The notes beneath the pieces are model-generated. The model was not told where the DNA came from, searched no databases, and was given only the letters and a program-made list of their open reading frames with translations. 37,307 bases of DNA from the NCBI GenBank assembly GCA_012798835.1, contig JAAZML010000072.1, positions 1 through 37,307 of the forward strand, given 5' to 3'. Shown in pieces: positions 21,459 to 30,967 of the stretch (positions are counted from its first letter, which is position 1; each line of letters starts with the position of its first letter). The position numbers and the translations under genes are program-made. The stretch is from Clostridium sp. Lineage in GTDB: Bacteria > Bacillota > Clostridia > Acetivibrionales > Acetivibrionaceae.

Positions 21459-24400
21459 TTACCCTCCAATAAGTTCTAGAAGTTTTATAAAGATGCTGGC
21501 CAGCTCTGCACGGTTTACATTTTTCTCGGGTATAAATGCATTGTTGTTATCAAGCTTCATTACGTCCAAATCCAACACCATCGTTACATGTTTAAAATAT
21601 TCATCGTCAATTTTGTTTTCATCACTAATGAAAATATATCCCTTAGGTATTAGGTTTCTGGTATCAACCCCGGTTTTTTCAGAATATATCTCCATTACAA
21701 CAAAGGCTGTTTCTTGCCGGTTAGCGTCTCTTAAAATACCGCCAACCCCCAAAAGATCTTTTAGCCCGTATTTATTTGCCTTCTGGCTTATGGTAAGACC
21801 AAAACTTTGGGCCCCTTTGCCCAGCACTTCTTCATACAATAAAATAATTTCTTTTATTGTAACGGCATCCTCCGGATAAAAAGTTTCCATAGAACCAAAT
21901 ATCTCTCTCATGTCGTATTTTTCTATAAATGTCTTTATATCATCTCCCGCAGGGTAATTGCTCGGTACATCCAAGGGGGAAAGATTTAGTGAGAAAATGG
22001 CATATTCACCGGTGCCGACTACATTGAAAACCATGCTATTGCCCAAAAAAGCGGTATTGTGAACCAGCTTTCTCCAGTCCCTTTCATCGTCGTATAAAAC
22101 ATAGGGTAGTTTAATCCCCCCTGTATCATCGTTTATGTACATTTTTATCATCATGGGCCTATCAAATGTTTGGATTGCCTTGGTTAGGGAAATTACAGGA
22201 TGCATGTCTGTACCTCCCTCGATTCTTTTTTTTATGTATTGTGACAATTCCAACTCAATATCCTCGATAAATTCATTGGCCATCTCTCCAAATTTTGCGG
22301 ACCGATGAATATTATCATAAGCCCTTTTTAGCTTTTCTTGTAAAAGTCCCGTGTCCTCGTTATATATTTTGTTTTTTATTTCATGCTCAAGCCTTGGTAC
22401 ACTTATGCTTATGCCTATAATGTCTACATCCAGGCGATTTTGTATTGCTGCAGGTATGCAATCTTTTGGCAGAGGCCTTACCGATTTTGCCATACGATTT
22501 ATTACAAGCCTATAATAAACGCCATTTATATTTGCTTTATCCTTTATCTTTATAAGTTCTGGATTATTACCTGTAAAAGTTTGGGGTCTTATGCTGTATT
22601 CAGAATCCATCGTCTTTATAACAAGGCTTTTATTTTCCCTATTCAAAGCTTCAATAACATTTTCGGGAATATATATAATATCACTGTCTAGGCCTTGGGC
22701 AATATTCGATATATCCAGTATAAAGGGGTTGGCACCGCTATTTTCAATTGCATTTACCATTCTTTCACCCTTTATTAAAAGCTTATTGGAAAATCCATTT
22801 CCTATATCCACCCTCCAGTACAGCCACCTTCCAAATTGCTGCATAGCATCGTGAAGTGCCTCCTCTTTTCGCCTTTCCTCATCTTCTTTATCATATTCTT
22901 CTTGATCAAACTCTGTCCTGCCAATTATAGGCCCAGCGTATTTTGAATATGATACCTTGTCTGTTTCCACAGGATCTTCCTTTATCGCCCTTACTTTTAT
23001 GTAATATTTGGTATTGGGGTTAAGGGATATGTTTTGGACATCCCCATCGCCCACTCTTACGGGAATAGATTTTATCCTTGCGAAACAATATTCGTGGTTG
23101 TTTTCAAAAGTTTTGTTATTTTCTTCGGTATAATAGGGGAGTACTCTTCCGTCACTTACGGCATATTCTTGCAGATTATCGTCTGTCAAGGTAATATAGT
23201 CGTCATCAAAGTATGATTTTAAAGCAACCTCGTACTTATAGCCATAAATACCATCCCATACTATTTCGATTTGATGGCGATCATCCCTTGTTTTCATGTT
23301 TTCACCACTAAATTTGGGAATTGTATTATTTCCCTTATGGACATCCACATCATAATAGGTATTTGGCTCAAGGCCCAATATTCTTACATAGCAGATCTCA
23401 TTCATTTTAAAAATTGTGTATTTGTTTTGGGATAGATATCTTCCGGTAAGCTCTCCCCTTGATTTTAAATACACCTTATAATCATCTGCCTTTGCGTTTA
23501 CATCGGCATCAGTAAAGAAGAACCCAAGCCCCACATCACTTACCAGTTCCAAATATTCCGGCTGTTCAATAAGGGATGTGGTGACGGGGATACTAACCCA
23601 GGGGCTGTATTTTGTGCTGTCTTCTTTATCCACCGCCCTAATACTAAAATAATACAGCCTATTTGGAAACAACCATCTATCTATTGTCAGTTGACATTCA
23701 CCGCTGATTGCTTCATACTCAAACCCTTCTTCCGGATTTGGCAACAGGGGATCGAGTATGATATCCCCAAATTCCTCAGAAAAACTTTTTGACACCGGAT
23801 CCGAAGATATATTAAATTGTTCGTTGGGTTCAACCCTTTTGGAGCTGCAAATAATTTCATAGACAACCCCGTCTTCCTTTTTGCTCCACATAAATTTTGC
23901 CTTAGTACTTTCCACCATGGGGTTGTTGTCTCCATCCATTGCTATTGCAAAATCCGTTGGCGCCAAGGGCCTTTTGTTAGACTCGTCCGGCTGCTCATAA
24001 ATACCCTTTATTGTGGTAACAGATACTGCTGCAGTGGGCAGGGATTCTCTTTCGGCATCACCAATTTTAAGTCTTGTTTTTATATAAAAATAATATGTGC
24101 TGTTGGGTCTTAGAGCATCCCCAAAAGCTGTGTATGCATCGGTATCGTGTGAAAAATGTCTTACTGTCGCCCTTATGCTTTTATTTTTTGCATCCTCTAC
24201 ACCTGAAAACACCAGGTCTCCCTCCAAATCTTCCGTGGTTCCTATCATTCTAAAAGTATTTGCGTTCGGATTAGACCCCATATATATATCGTAAAATACC
24301 TCTTTTTCTACATCCGTGTCTTCTGCATAGTTATCCCAATTTATATTTGTCTTTTCAAACTGAAGTTCTACATAGTTAGATATTTCAACCGTCTCATCAA

Positions 24401-26294
24401 TATTAACATCAGCATCATTTTTTGAGATCCTCAGATTTTGGGCCAGAGGCACCTCTACCTCGCCTACTGATAATGTGGTAAAGCTTACTATCACAGATTT
24501 GTCCGGCAATTCATCTTCAACGGCATTCCTTGATTCTGCTATTGTTGCACACATTTGCATATAATATACCGTGTTAGGAAGCAAAAACTCCGGATACCCC
24601 TCGGTGTCCCCAATATCATCCAGGACAATTTCGGGTTCATCGCCAGCCATACTTCTAAAATATTCGCCCTTGAAAAGTTCGAGCCCCTTTATGGTATATT
24701 CAAGCCTGTCTCCATTCTCCTGCACGCATTTTGATGAAAAATACAGCACCTTTCTGTACTTTATAGGAAATGATCCGTGATTTACACCCTCAGCTATAAG
24801 TTCGGATTTTTCTGTGGTATCGGTATTTATTGGCCTTGTGCTTAACAACACATGAAATACAATATCCTTTTCAGGAACGGTATTTGATTTGATTTGCTCC
24901 CAGTTAGCAGGCTTTTTCCACGATATGGTGATATCTGTAGATTTTTTATAGCTCTCTCCATCCTCTTTTGATACGGCATTTCTCCCGATTATACTGATAT
25001 CGCTTGGCGCTTGTGGCTTGCCTGTATCTTCTGCCAATTTATAGGGCAGGGGCTGGGATTCAAGCCAATCGGAAGGGGAATCGGTTTTTGCCACAACCCG
25101 GTAATATATTTCATTATCCGCCGCCACACCCGTTATAACCGTTATGGCGCTGTCGGAACCATAGGGAAATGAACTATCATCCATTTTCTTTTTGTTTTCC
25201 CAATCATCGGCACTGTTGGGATCATTTTTTGCCTGAATTTCATAAAACATATTCGGCATATTAAGGCTTCCCTGGTTCACTCTATAAACCTTAGCGTAAA
25301 TGTTGTTTTCTGTATCCTTGGATAATTGAAATCGTGTATAGGTGTACGTATAGGGCTTGTCCCCCAAAATCGGACTGCTTTTATAATATATAAAAGAGCT
25401 TAAACCCGGTACTTCCTTATCAAATTTAAATATGGGGGTTATATTCATATAATACACTGTGCCAGGAAGTATTCCATCATGCAAAAGAACATCTTGCTCC
25501 GACACATCGGGCATAGATGCATACTCATCCTTTCTGCCCAAAAGATTAAAACTCATATTCCCAGATTCATTGGCGACCACAGCGCTTCTGTCTGTATTGC
25601 CAGATACATAAGCTCCAAATCCCTGCACCCCGTCCTCAATTATAACCGAACTTACATCAGGGCCGCTGTTTAGCAAGGAATAGTCGGTAGAAATATTGAA
25701 TCTAAATCCCAGATCCTCTATCGAAAAATCTAATCCATATATGTCCTTTAGCTTTTGGCATATATAAGTTTTGGCTTCTTGTTCATTCGCCGCAATAACT
25801 GCCTTATTATTGTCGACCCATACCCTGGGCATAGACCATTTTAGCTTTAATTGCGGTTTATCCCCGATTTCAAAACCCCCACCCGCAAGCTCCGTCCTTT
25901 CCTGTCCTACCCTTTCAACACGGAAACTAATACCCGGTAAAAAGTATAAAAGCCCTTTCCCTATCGGGTTTCCTTCACAATTTTCTTCGTCATAAATCTC
26001 TATGAAAATATCGTAAATATAATCGTTTTTTATACCCGATAATACATGCGTACTTTGTACCTGTGTACCGGTAGCCTCTACGGTTTTTAGGTCTCCATTG
26101 GGTTCATGATAGACTAATTTATAAGATTTTGCTCCCGATGGATTGTTCCATTTAAGCTCCAAATTCCCATCTTCTGCGAAGGAAACAACGGAGATTTGTA
26201 TAGGATTTTGAGCCGCAAAAACAGTGTTCTTGAGGGGCAAAACCAAAAGACAAATAAGCACAGCAATGGTTAAAACACTCGTATATTTTTTCAC
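21459..26294 (-). CDS. Giant secreted fibronectin type III repeat protein with divergent SLH-like C-terminus (1611 aa)
   Basis: GTG start; signal peptide; repeated motifs (ILPGTVYYMNITPIF, LLPNTVYYMQMCATI, LRPNSTYYFYIKTRL, LFPNRLYYFSIRAVD, LNPNTKYYIKVRAIK); C-terminal KNVNRAELASIFIKLLEL. Confidence 0.88.
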   Translation of the reverse strand: MKKYTSVLTIAVLICLLVLPLKNTVFAAQNPIQISVVSFAEDGNLELKWNNPSGAKSYKLVYHEPNGDLKTVEATGTQVQSTHVLSGIKNDYIYDIFIEIYDEENCEGNPIGKGLLYFLPGISFRVERVGQERTELAGGGFEIGDKPQLKLKWSMPRVWVDNNKAVIAANEQEAKTYICQKLKDIYGLDFSIEDLGFRFNISTDYSLLNSGPDVSSVIIEDGVQGFGAYVSGNTDRSAVVANESGNMSFNLLGRKDEYASMPDVSEQDVLLHDGILPGTVYYMNITPIFKFDKEVPGLSSFIYYKSSPILGDKPYTYTYTRFQLSKDTENNIYAKVYRVNQGSLNMPNMFYEIQAKNDPNSADDWENKKKMDDSSFPYGSDSAITVITGVAADNEIYYRVVAKTDSPSDWLESQPLPYKLAEDTGKPQAPSDISIIGRNAVSKEDGESYKKSTDITISWKKPANWEQIKSNTVPEKDIVFHVLLSTRPINTDTTEKSELIAEGVNHGSFPIKYRKVLYFSSKCVQENGDRLEYTIKGLELFKGEYFRSMAGDEPEIVLDDIGDTEGYPEFLLPNTVYYMQMCATIAESRNAVEDELPDKSVIVSFTTLSVGEVEVPLAQNLRISKNDADVNIDETVEISNYVELQFEKTNINWDNYAEDTDVEKEVFYDIYMGSNPNANTFRMIGTTEDLEGDLVFSGVEDAKNKSIRATVRHFSHDTDAYTAFGDALRPNSTYYFYIKTRLKIGDAERESLPTAAVSVTTIKGIYEQPDESNKRPLAPTDFAIAMDGDNNPMVESTKAKFMWSKKEDGVVYEIICSSKRVEPNEQFNISSDPVSKSFSEEFGDIILDPLLPNPEEGFEYEAISGECQLTIDRWLFPNRLYYFSIRAVDKEDSTKYSPWVSIPVTTSLIEQPEYLELVSDVGLGFFFTDADVNAKADDYKVYLKSRGELTGRYLSQNKYTIFKMNEICYVRILGLEPNTYYDVDVHKGNNTIPKFSGENMKTRDDRHQIEIVWDGIYGYKYEVALKSYFDDDYITLTDDNLQEYAVSDGRVLPYYTEENNKTFENNHEYCFARIKSIPVRVGDGDVQNISLNPNTKYYIKVRAIKEDPVETDKVSYSKYAGPIIGRTEFDQEEYDKEDEERRKEEALHDAMQQFGRWLYWRVDIGNGFSNKLLIKGERMVNAIENSGANPFILDISNIAQGLDSDIIYIPENVIEALNRENKSLVIKTMDSEYSIRPQTFTGNNPELIKIKDKANINGVYYRLVINRMAKSVRPLPKDCIPAAIQNRLDVDIIGISISVPRLEHEIKNKIYNEDTGLLQEKLKRAYDNIHRSAKFGEMANEFIEDIELELSQYIKKRIEGGTDMHPVISLTKAIQTFDRPMMIKMYINDDTGGIKLPYVLYDDERDWRKLVHNTAFLGNSMVFNVVGTGEYAIFSLNLSPLDVPSNYPAGDDIKTFIEKYDMREIFGSMETFYPEDAVTIKEIILLYEEVLGKGAQSFGLTISQKANKYGLKDLLGVGGILRDANRQETAFVVMEIYSEKTGVDTRNLIPKGYIFISDENKIDDEYFKHVTMVLDLDVMKLDNNNAFIPEKNVNRAELASIFIKLLELIGG

Positions 26295-26301
26295 AGAATG
26301 A

Positions 26302-26465
26302 CCCCCGGGTAAAATGATATTTCACTTTAATTTGTCAGTGAAATGATGTTTCACTTTAATTTGTCAGTGAAATGGTATTTCACTTTAATTTGTCAGTGAA
26401 ATGGTATTTCACTTTAATTTATCGGTAAAATAAAGTAAAAACTTTAACATTCATGTTCCCGGGGG
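26302..26465 (-). promoter_or_regulatory. Candidate structured mRNA leader: complementary arms enclosing the palindrome array, 3' arm overlapping the SD
   Basis: CCCCCGGG at 26302-26309 and CCCGGGGG at 26458-26465 are exact reverse complements. In mRNA sense the 3' arm CCCGGGGG ends 7 nt before the GTG start (26294-26292). Confidence 0.45.
26308..26431. repeat. 29-bp-period tandem array; units form 19-bp near-palindromes
   Basis: GGTAAAATGATATTTCACT (26308-26326), AGTGAAATGATGTTTCACT (26337-26355), AGTGAAATGGTATTTCACT (26366-26384), AGTGAAATGGTATTTCACT (26395-26413), degenerate half-site GGTAAAAT (26424-26431); the 10-nt linker is TTAATTTGTC in the first three intervals and TTAATTTATC in the last. 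Confidence 0.95.
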
Positions 26466-26473
26466 AATAGAGA

Positions 26474-28222
26474 TTAGGACGCCGAGTTATCCCCATCTTG
26501 TCCCTGCTCTATTGCAAGAACCTGCTCTAATATTCTGTTGGCTCCATCAAATTCTGAGTAAATGACAGGTATATCCTCTATCTCTTTTTTAGCTCTCCAC
26601 ATATTATCATGGGATACATGGGAAGTGACAACAACAACGATATCGGTTTCTTTAAGTTCGGTGCTAATTTTTGCCCAAGGCTCAAATCCTTCCAAAACCT
26701 CCGCCCTGTAACCAAACTTTAGAAGGCAAAGTTTGTATGAATTTTCGTAGGCCTTATTTCCTAAAACCAAAATTTGCTTTGTAACTTCTATTCTCTCTTT
26801 TTTATCCTGTCTTTTAAAGGTTTGGATATTGGTAATATTCCTTTTGACCGCATCGTCCCCTAGTTCTAGTCCATCATCTTCTACGCCACAAAAATTATTA
26901 TATTCGTCCACATAGGCCACTTGCCCTACTCTTAAGTAGGGAGGTGCATCATTTATTATTACTTTTTCTCCGGAAAGCTTCTTTAGGAAGGTTAGACCCT
27001 CTTTTATTTCCACCACACCGTATTCAAACCTGTCATAAAAGCTCGAAAGTGTGTAAAATCTTCCCGAAGCTATTGAGTGCACAATACTTCCATTTTTAAG
27101 ACATAATATCTGTTGTTCCTTAAAATTTATTTTATCCGTATCCATAGATTTAAAAAATTCCTTCCCCGTCTCTATCTCCCTTAGTAAAACACCTCCGGGC
27201 AGAACCTTTAAAACAAATACAAAAATATGTTCTTTGATCTTGGCTGAAAACATAAAACTATCCGCATTATGCTTTGCCTGCCTGTAAAATCTAATAAAAT
27301 TGTTATCGTTATCTATAGATACAATGTTTTTATCCCTCAGTTTAATATTGGATGGGATATTGTTAAGGGGCAGATACTCATTATCACCTTTATTTATAAA
27401 AATACCTGAATCATTTATTGTTACTACTGCAAAACTGCTTATGTTGGAAGTTATTATTTCGTTATCGCCCACCCAATACGGGAAAACATATTTAAAACAA
27501 CTATATTCGTCAACAAGGACAAACTGACTTTGGGCAATATAAATTGGTGTAGGTATTTCGTAGATCTCATTTCTTTGTTTGTTGGGGAAAACCACATAAT
27601 GGCGATTGTTCTCAATCTCACAGTAGCCAATCCTCGGGGTGTCAAAGACCTTGATAAATCTTTTAAGTTTATTGTGTTCATCCTCTTCGCCCATAGCTAA
27701 TACCAAATTTTCTTTTTTGGACCTTCGGCCCTCCGGTTCATAAACGGTTATAAACGTAAGCAGTTCGGATCCGTATTTACAGCAATTAATAAGCTCTATA
27801 TTCTGATCAATATGGGCTGCCACACATTTATCGTATTTCGAAAAATCATGGCCAACGCATAGAATCCCCACATTACCCCAATTGATGTTTGCTGCACTTA
27901 TGCTAAGACCGCTTTTTGCCAAATTCTCGCTAAAAACATATTTATGTCTAACAAGCCATTCTAAATAATAAATACCCTGGCCTATGATGTTATCTCTTTC
28001 TTCTTCTTGAAACAATAAAATTATGGGATTGTTATTACTGTCCACAGCAATTCCATCAATTATATCACCTCCATCAATAATATAGTCTTCTGCAATAAGC
28101 TTTAAATTTAGAAACAAATCTGCATATTTTTTTATTTTATCTTTTGTCAATCGATCAATAAATGGGCTGCAGCCTCTCAATTCTTTCAAATTTTTAATGT
28201 CAAATATTTTTACTTGGCTCAT
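26474..28222 (-). CDS. Uncharacterised protein: NucS/DUF91-like (PD-(D/E)XK fold) N-terminus, unassigned middle, DUF2325-like C-terminus
   Basis: N-term DGIAVDSNNNPIILLFQEEERDNIIGQGIYYLEWL...NWGNVGILCVGHDFSKYDKCVAAHIDQNIELI; C-term QILVLGNKAYENSYKLCLLKFGYRAEVLEGF...TDIVVVVTSHVSHDNMWRAKKEIEDIPVIYSEFDGANRILEQVL. Confidence 0.65.
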   Translation of the reverse strand: MSQVKIFDIKNLKELRGCSPFIDRLTKDKIKKYADLFLNLKLIAEDYIIDGGDIIDGIAVDSNNNPIILLFQEEERDNIIGQGIYYLEWLVRHKYVFSENLAKSGLSISAANINWGNVGILCVGHDFSKYDKCVAAHIDQNIELINCCKYGSELLTFITVYEPEGRRSKKENLVLAMGEEDEHNKLKRFIKVFDTPRIGYCEIENNRHYVVFPNKQRNEIYEIPTPIYIAQSQFVLVDEYSCFKYVFPYWVGDNEIITSNISSFAVVTINDSGIFINKGDNEYLPLNNIPSNIKLRDKNIVSIDNDNNFIRFYRQAKHNADSFMFSAKIKEHIFVFVLKVLPGGVLLREIETGKEFFKSMDTDKINFKEQQILCLKNGSIVHSIASGRFYTLSSFYDRFEYGVVEIKEGLTFLKKLSGEKVIINDAPPYLRVGQVAYVDEYNNFCGVEDDGLELGDDAVKRNITNIQTFKRQDKKERIEVTKQILVLGNKAYENSYKLCLLKFGYRAEVLEGFEPWAKISTELKETDIVVVVTSHVSHDNMWRAKKEIEDIPVIYSEFDGANRILEQVLAIEQGQDGDNSAS

Positions 28223-28586
28223 AAAATCGCCTCCACTTTATCTATCTTATTTTCTAAAAATGGGCATAATAATTTCTAATCGAATATAATATTCATCCCT
28301 GGGCTTCTGCGTTTTTTGTAAATCATCTAGGATATTTGGATTTTGGAGCAACGTTATTTCTTCCCATAATATATGATACCTTATATACAAATATTATATG
28401 TATCATAAGCTTTATTTCCCAAAAAGAAGTTGAATATCCTGGAACCTTTGACTCTGACTCTGAAAAGAATTTGATTCAAAACTATAAATGTTTGTTGGAA
28501 AATGCATAGATAACTTCAAAGCATAATTTACTATGAAAATTGCTTTTTATGGTTTTTGTTTGATTTGAAATATTATTTTAATATAA

Positions 28587-29741
28587 TTAATTTCTCTTAC
28601 CATGTATATCTAATTTACCGTGTCCCTGCTTGCCGATCACTGGATTTACTGTCTCTGTTTCTTTTTTATCTTCTTCTATGAATTCTATTTCATCGTTCTC
28701 CAACATATATTTTGCGCCGCCAATAACAAAAATGGCAACGGTAATTACCAAAATTATCGCACTAACAAAACCCCTGTCCGCCAAGACGATGGCACTAAGC
28801 CCTAATGTTGCACTCAGTGTATACATAACAAGGACCGCCTGTTTATGGCTATAGCCCATATCCATGAGCCTGTGATGCAGATGTCCTCTATCTCCCTGCA
28901 TGATGGGCTTTCTTTTTAAAAGCCTTCTAACTACTGTAGATAAGATGTCAAACAACGGCAAACCCAACACCAGCAGCGGTATCGCAATTGATAGGGCTGC
29001 ATAAAATTTCAGCATCCCCTGAATCGAAACAATTGACAGGGTAAAACCTAAAAATGTTGAGCCCGTATCCCCCATAAATATCTTTGCCGGATTGAAATTG
29101 TATGGCAAAAAACCCAGTGTGGAACCGGCCAGAATTATGGTAATTAGTGCACTTTCCGGATCCCCTGTTATGAGAGCAACAAAAAATAGGGAAAGGTATG
29201 ATATTGATGAAACTCCCGCCGCAAGACCGTCAAGTCCATCTATTAAATTGATTGCGTTGGTAACACCTACTATCCAAAGCACGGTCAAAGGATAAGATAT
29301 ATAATTGCTAAGCTGGGTTGTTCCTCCTTCGATAAAGGGGTTGGTTAAGTTTACAATCCGGGTACCGGAAATTATTATTACGATTACGGTAGCAATAATT
29401 TGGAAAAACAGTTTGATTTTTGGTCCCAACTGTTTGACATCGTCAATAATACCAACAGTAACTATAATAACAGCCCCCATAAGAAGCCCAATAAGCTGTT
29501 TGCTTGGGATAATACCCGTCTTATTAATGTATGTACATGCAATCCCAAATGTAAGCGAAACCATAAATCCGATAAATATAGATAATCCCCCAAGCCTTGC
29601 GGTAGGTTTTTTGTGTATTCTCCTTGGGTCATCAGGCACATCAATAGCCCCCAACTTGAAAGAAATCTTTTTCGCTACCGGCGTAAAAGAAAATGCCACA
29701 ATAAATGCTAGGGCAAAGGAAATAACATATTCATAAATCAT
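28587..29741 (-). CDS. MraY/WecA/TagO-family undecaprenyl-phosphate sugar-1-phosphate transferase
   Basis: DVPDDPRRIHKKPTARLGGLSIFIGF; NAINLIDGLDGLAAGVSSIS; NFNPAKIFMGDTGSTFLGF; GDRGHLHHRLMDMGYSHKQAVL. SD AGAAGGGTG before the ATG at 29741. Confidence 0.95.
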   Translation of the reverse strand: MIYEYVISFALAFIVAFSFTPVAKKISFKLGAIDVPDDPRRIHKKPTARLGGLSIFIGFMVSLTFGIACTYINKTGIIPSKQLIGLLMGAVIIVTVGIIDDVKQLGPKIKLFFQIIATVIVIIISGTRIVNLTNPFIEGGTTQLSNYISYPLTVLWIVGVTNAINLIDGLDGLAAGVSSISYLSLFFVALITGDPESALITIILAGSTLGFLPYNFNPAKIFMGDTGSTFLGFTLSIVSIQGMLKFYAALSIAIPLLVLGLPLFDILSTVVRRLLKRKPIMQGDRGHLHHRLMDMGYSHKQAVLVMYTLSATLGLSAIVLADRGFVSAIILVITVAIFVIGGAKYMLENDEIEFIEEDKKETETVNPVIGKQGHGKLDIHGKRN

Positions 29742-29846
29742 TGTCAACACCCTTCTCCTATCAGAGTCATTTAATCATTTGTATCTTGCACTCAGTGCTA
29801 TTTAGATTATAACACTACTTAGTATTAAACTGAAACTAAATTTATA

Positions 29847-30302
29847 TTAAATTTTATCATCCGGTTCAAATTTTATAACCCTAATACCGCCTTCCTCTAA
29901 CATATCCATAGCAAGCTTATCCGGATAATCTCCCCTAAATACAATCCTCCTAATTCCAGCATTTATGGACATTTTAGCACACAGCACACAGGGTTGATGG
30001 GTAACATATAAAGTTGCTCCATTAATGCTGGTGCCCGAATATGCCGCCTGTACTATTGCGTTTTGTTCTGCGTGCATGGCTCTGCAAATTTCATGCCTTT
30101 GCCCGGATGGTATCTTTAGTGCATCCCGCATACAACCCACCTCGACACAGTGTTTACAACCCATCGGGGCACCATTGTAGCCTGTTGAGAGAATTCTTTT
30201 ATCCTTTACTATAATAGCACCAACCTGACGCCTAAGGCAGGTCGATCTAGTTTTTATAAGCTCAACTATTTCCATGAAATATTCATCCCACGATGGCCTC
30301 AT
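29847..30302 (-). CDS. comEB: dCMP deaminase (ComEB-like cytidine/deoxycytidylate deaminase)
   Basis: [64 protein letters not shown] zinc-binding motifs. Confidence 0.95.
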   Translation of the reverse strand: MRPSWDEYFMEIVELIKTRSTCLRRQVGAIIVKDKRILSTGYNGAPMGCKHCVEVGCMRDALKIPSGQRHEICRAMHAEQNAIVQAAYSGTSINGATLYVTHQPCVLCAKMSINAGIRRIVFRGDYPDKLAMDMLEEGGIRVIKFEPDDKI

Positions 30303-30322
30303 AAACTTTCACCCCCCGCACT

Positions 30323-30952
30323 TTATTTAGTACCAAACAGCCTATCCCCCGCATCACCCAATCCCGGAAGAATATACCCATGACTGTCTAACTTTTTGTC
30401 TATGGAAGCACAAAATATCATCACATCCGGGTGCTCCTTTCTAAGTCTATCTATTCCATCCTCCGATGCAACAAGGCACATTAGTTTGATGCCGGTTATG
30501 CCATTTTCTTTAAGATAGCCTATTGCAGCCGATGCCGTACCGCCGGTCGCAAGCATGGGCTCTAGCACAACTATTTCCCTTTCATGGGCATCAGAGGGGA
30601 GCTTGCAGTAATATTTCACCGGTTTGAGCGTGTCGGGTTCTCTGTACAAACCCATATGCCCAACCTTTGCCATTGGCAATAGTCTTAACATTCCATCGAC
30701 CATGCCCAATCCCGCCCTTAGTATGGGTAAAATACCCATCTTTTTGCCGGATATAACCTTTGTCTTGGCCACACCAACGGGAGTCTCGATTTCTACCTCC
30801 TTGAGGGGCATGTTCCGCGTAACTTCGTACCCCATCAACATAGATATTTCCGAAACTAACTCACGAAACTCCTTTGTTTGGGTATTCTTGTCCCTTAAAA
30901 GCGATATCTTATGCTGTATTAGTGGATGATCCATAATAAAAACATTATCCAT
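30323..30952 (-). CDS. upp: Uracil phosphoribosyltransferase
   Basis: [74 protein letters not shown]. Confidence 0.97.
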   Translation of the reverse strand: MDNVFIMDHPLIQHKISLLRDKNTQTKEFRELVSEISMLMGYEVTRNMPLKEVEIETPVGVAKTKVISGKKMGILPILRAGLGMVDGMLRLLPMAKVGHMGLYREPDTLKPVKYYCKLPSDAHEREIVVLEPMLATGGTASAAIGYLKENGITGIKLMCLVASEDGIDRLRKEHPDVMIFCASIDKKLDSHGYILPGLGDAGDRLFGTK

Positions 30953-30967
30953 AGGTCTTCACATCTC

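Noticed and set aside
18080-25995. Plus-strand ORFs opposite the Fn3/SLH genes
   Set aside because: Antisense shadows of two long, repeat-structured coding frames with signal peptides.
16626-26294. Polymorphic toxin or contact-dependent inhibition system
   Set aside because: No toxin C-terminal domain, RHS/YD repeats or immunity gene; the C-termini look like SLH anchoring segments.
26308-26431. CRISPR array
   Set aside because: Units are contiguous 29-bp tandem copies with no unique spacers, and there are no cas genes nearby.
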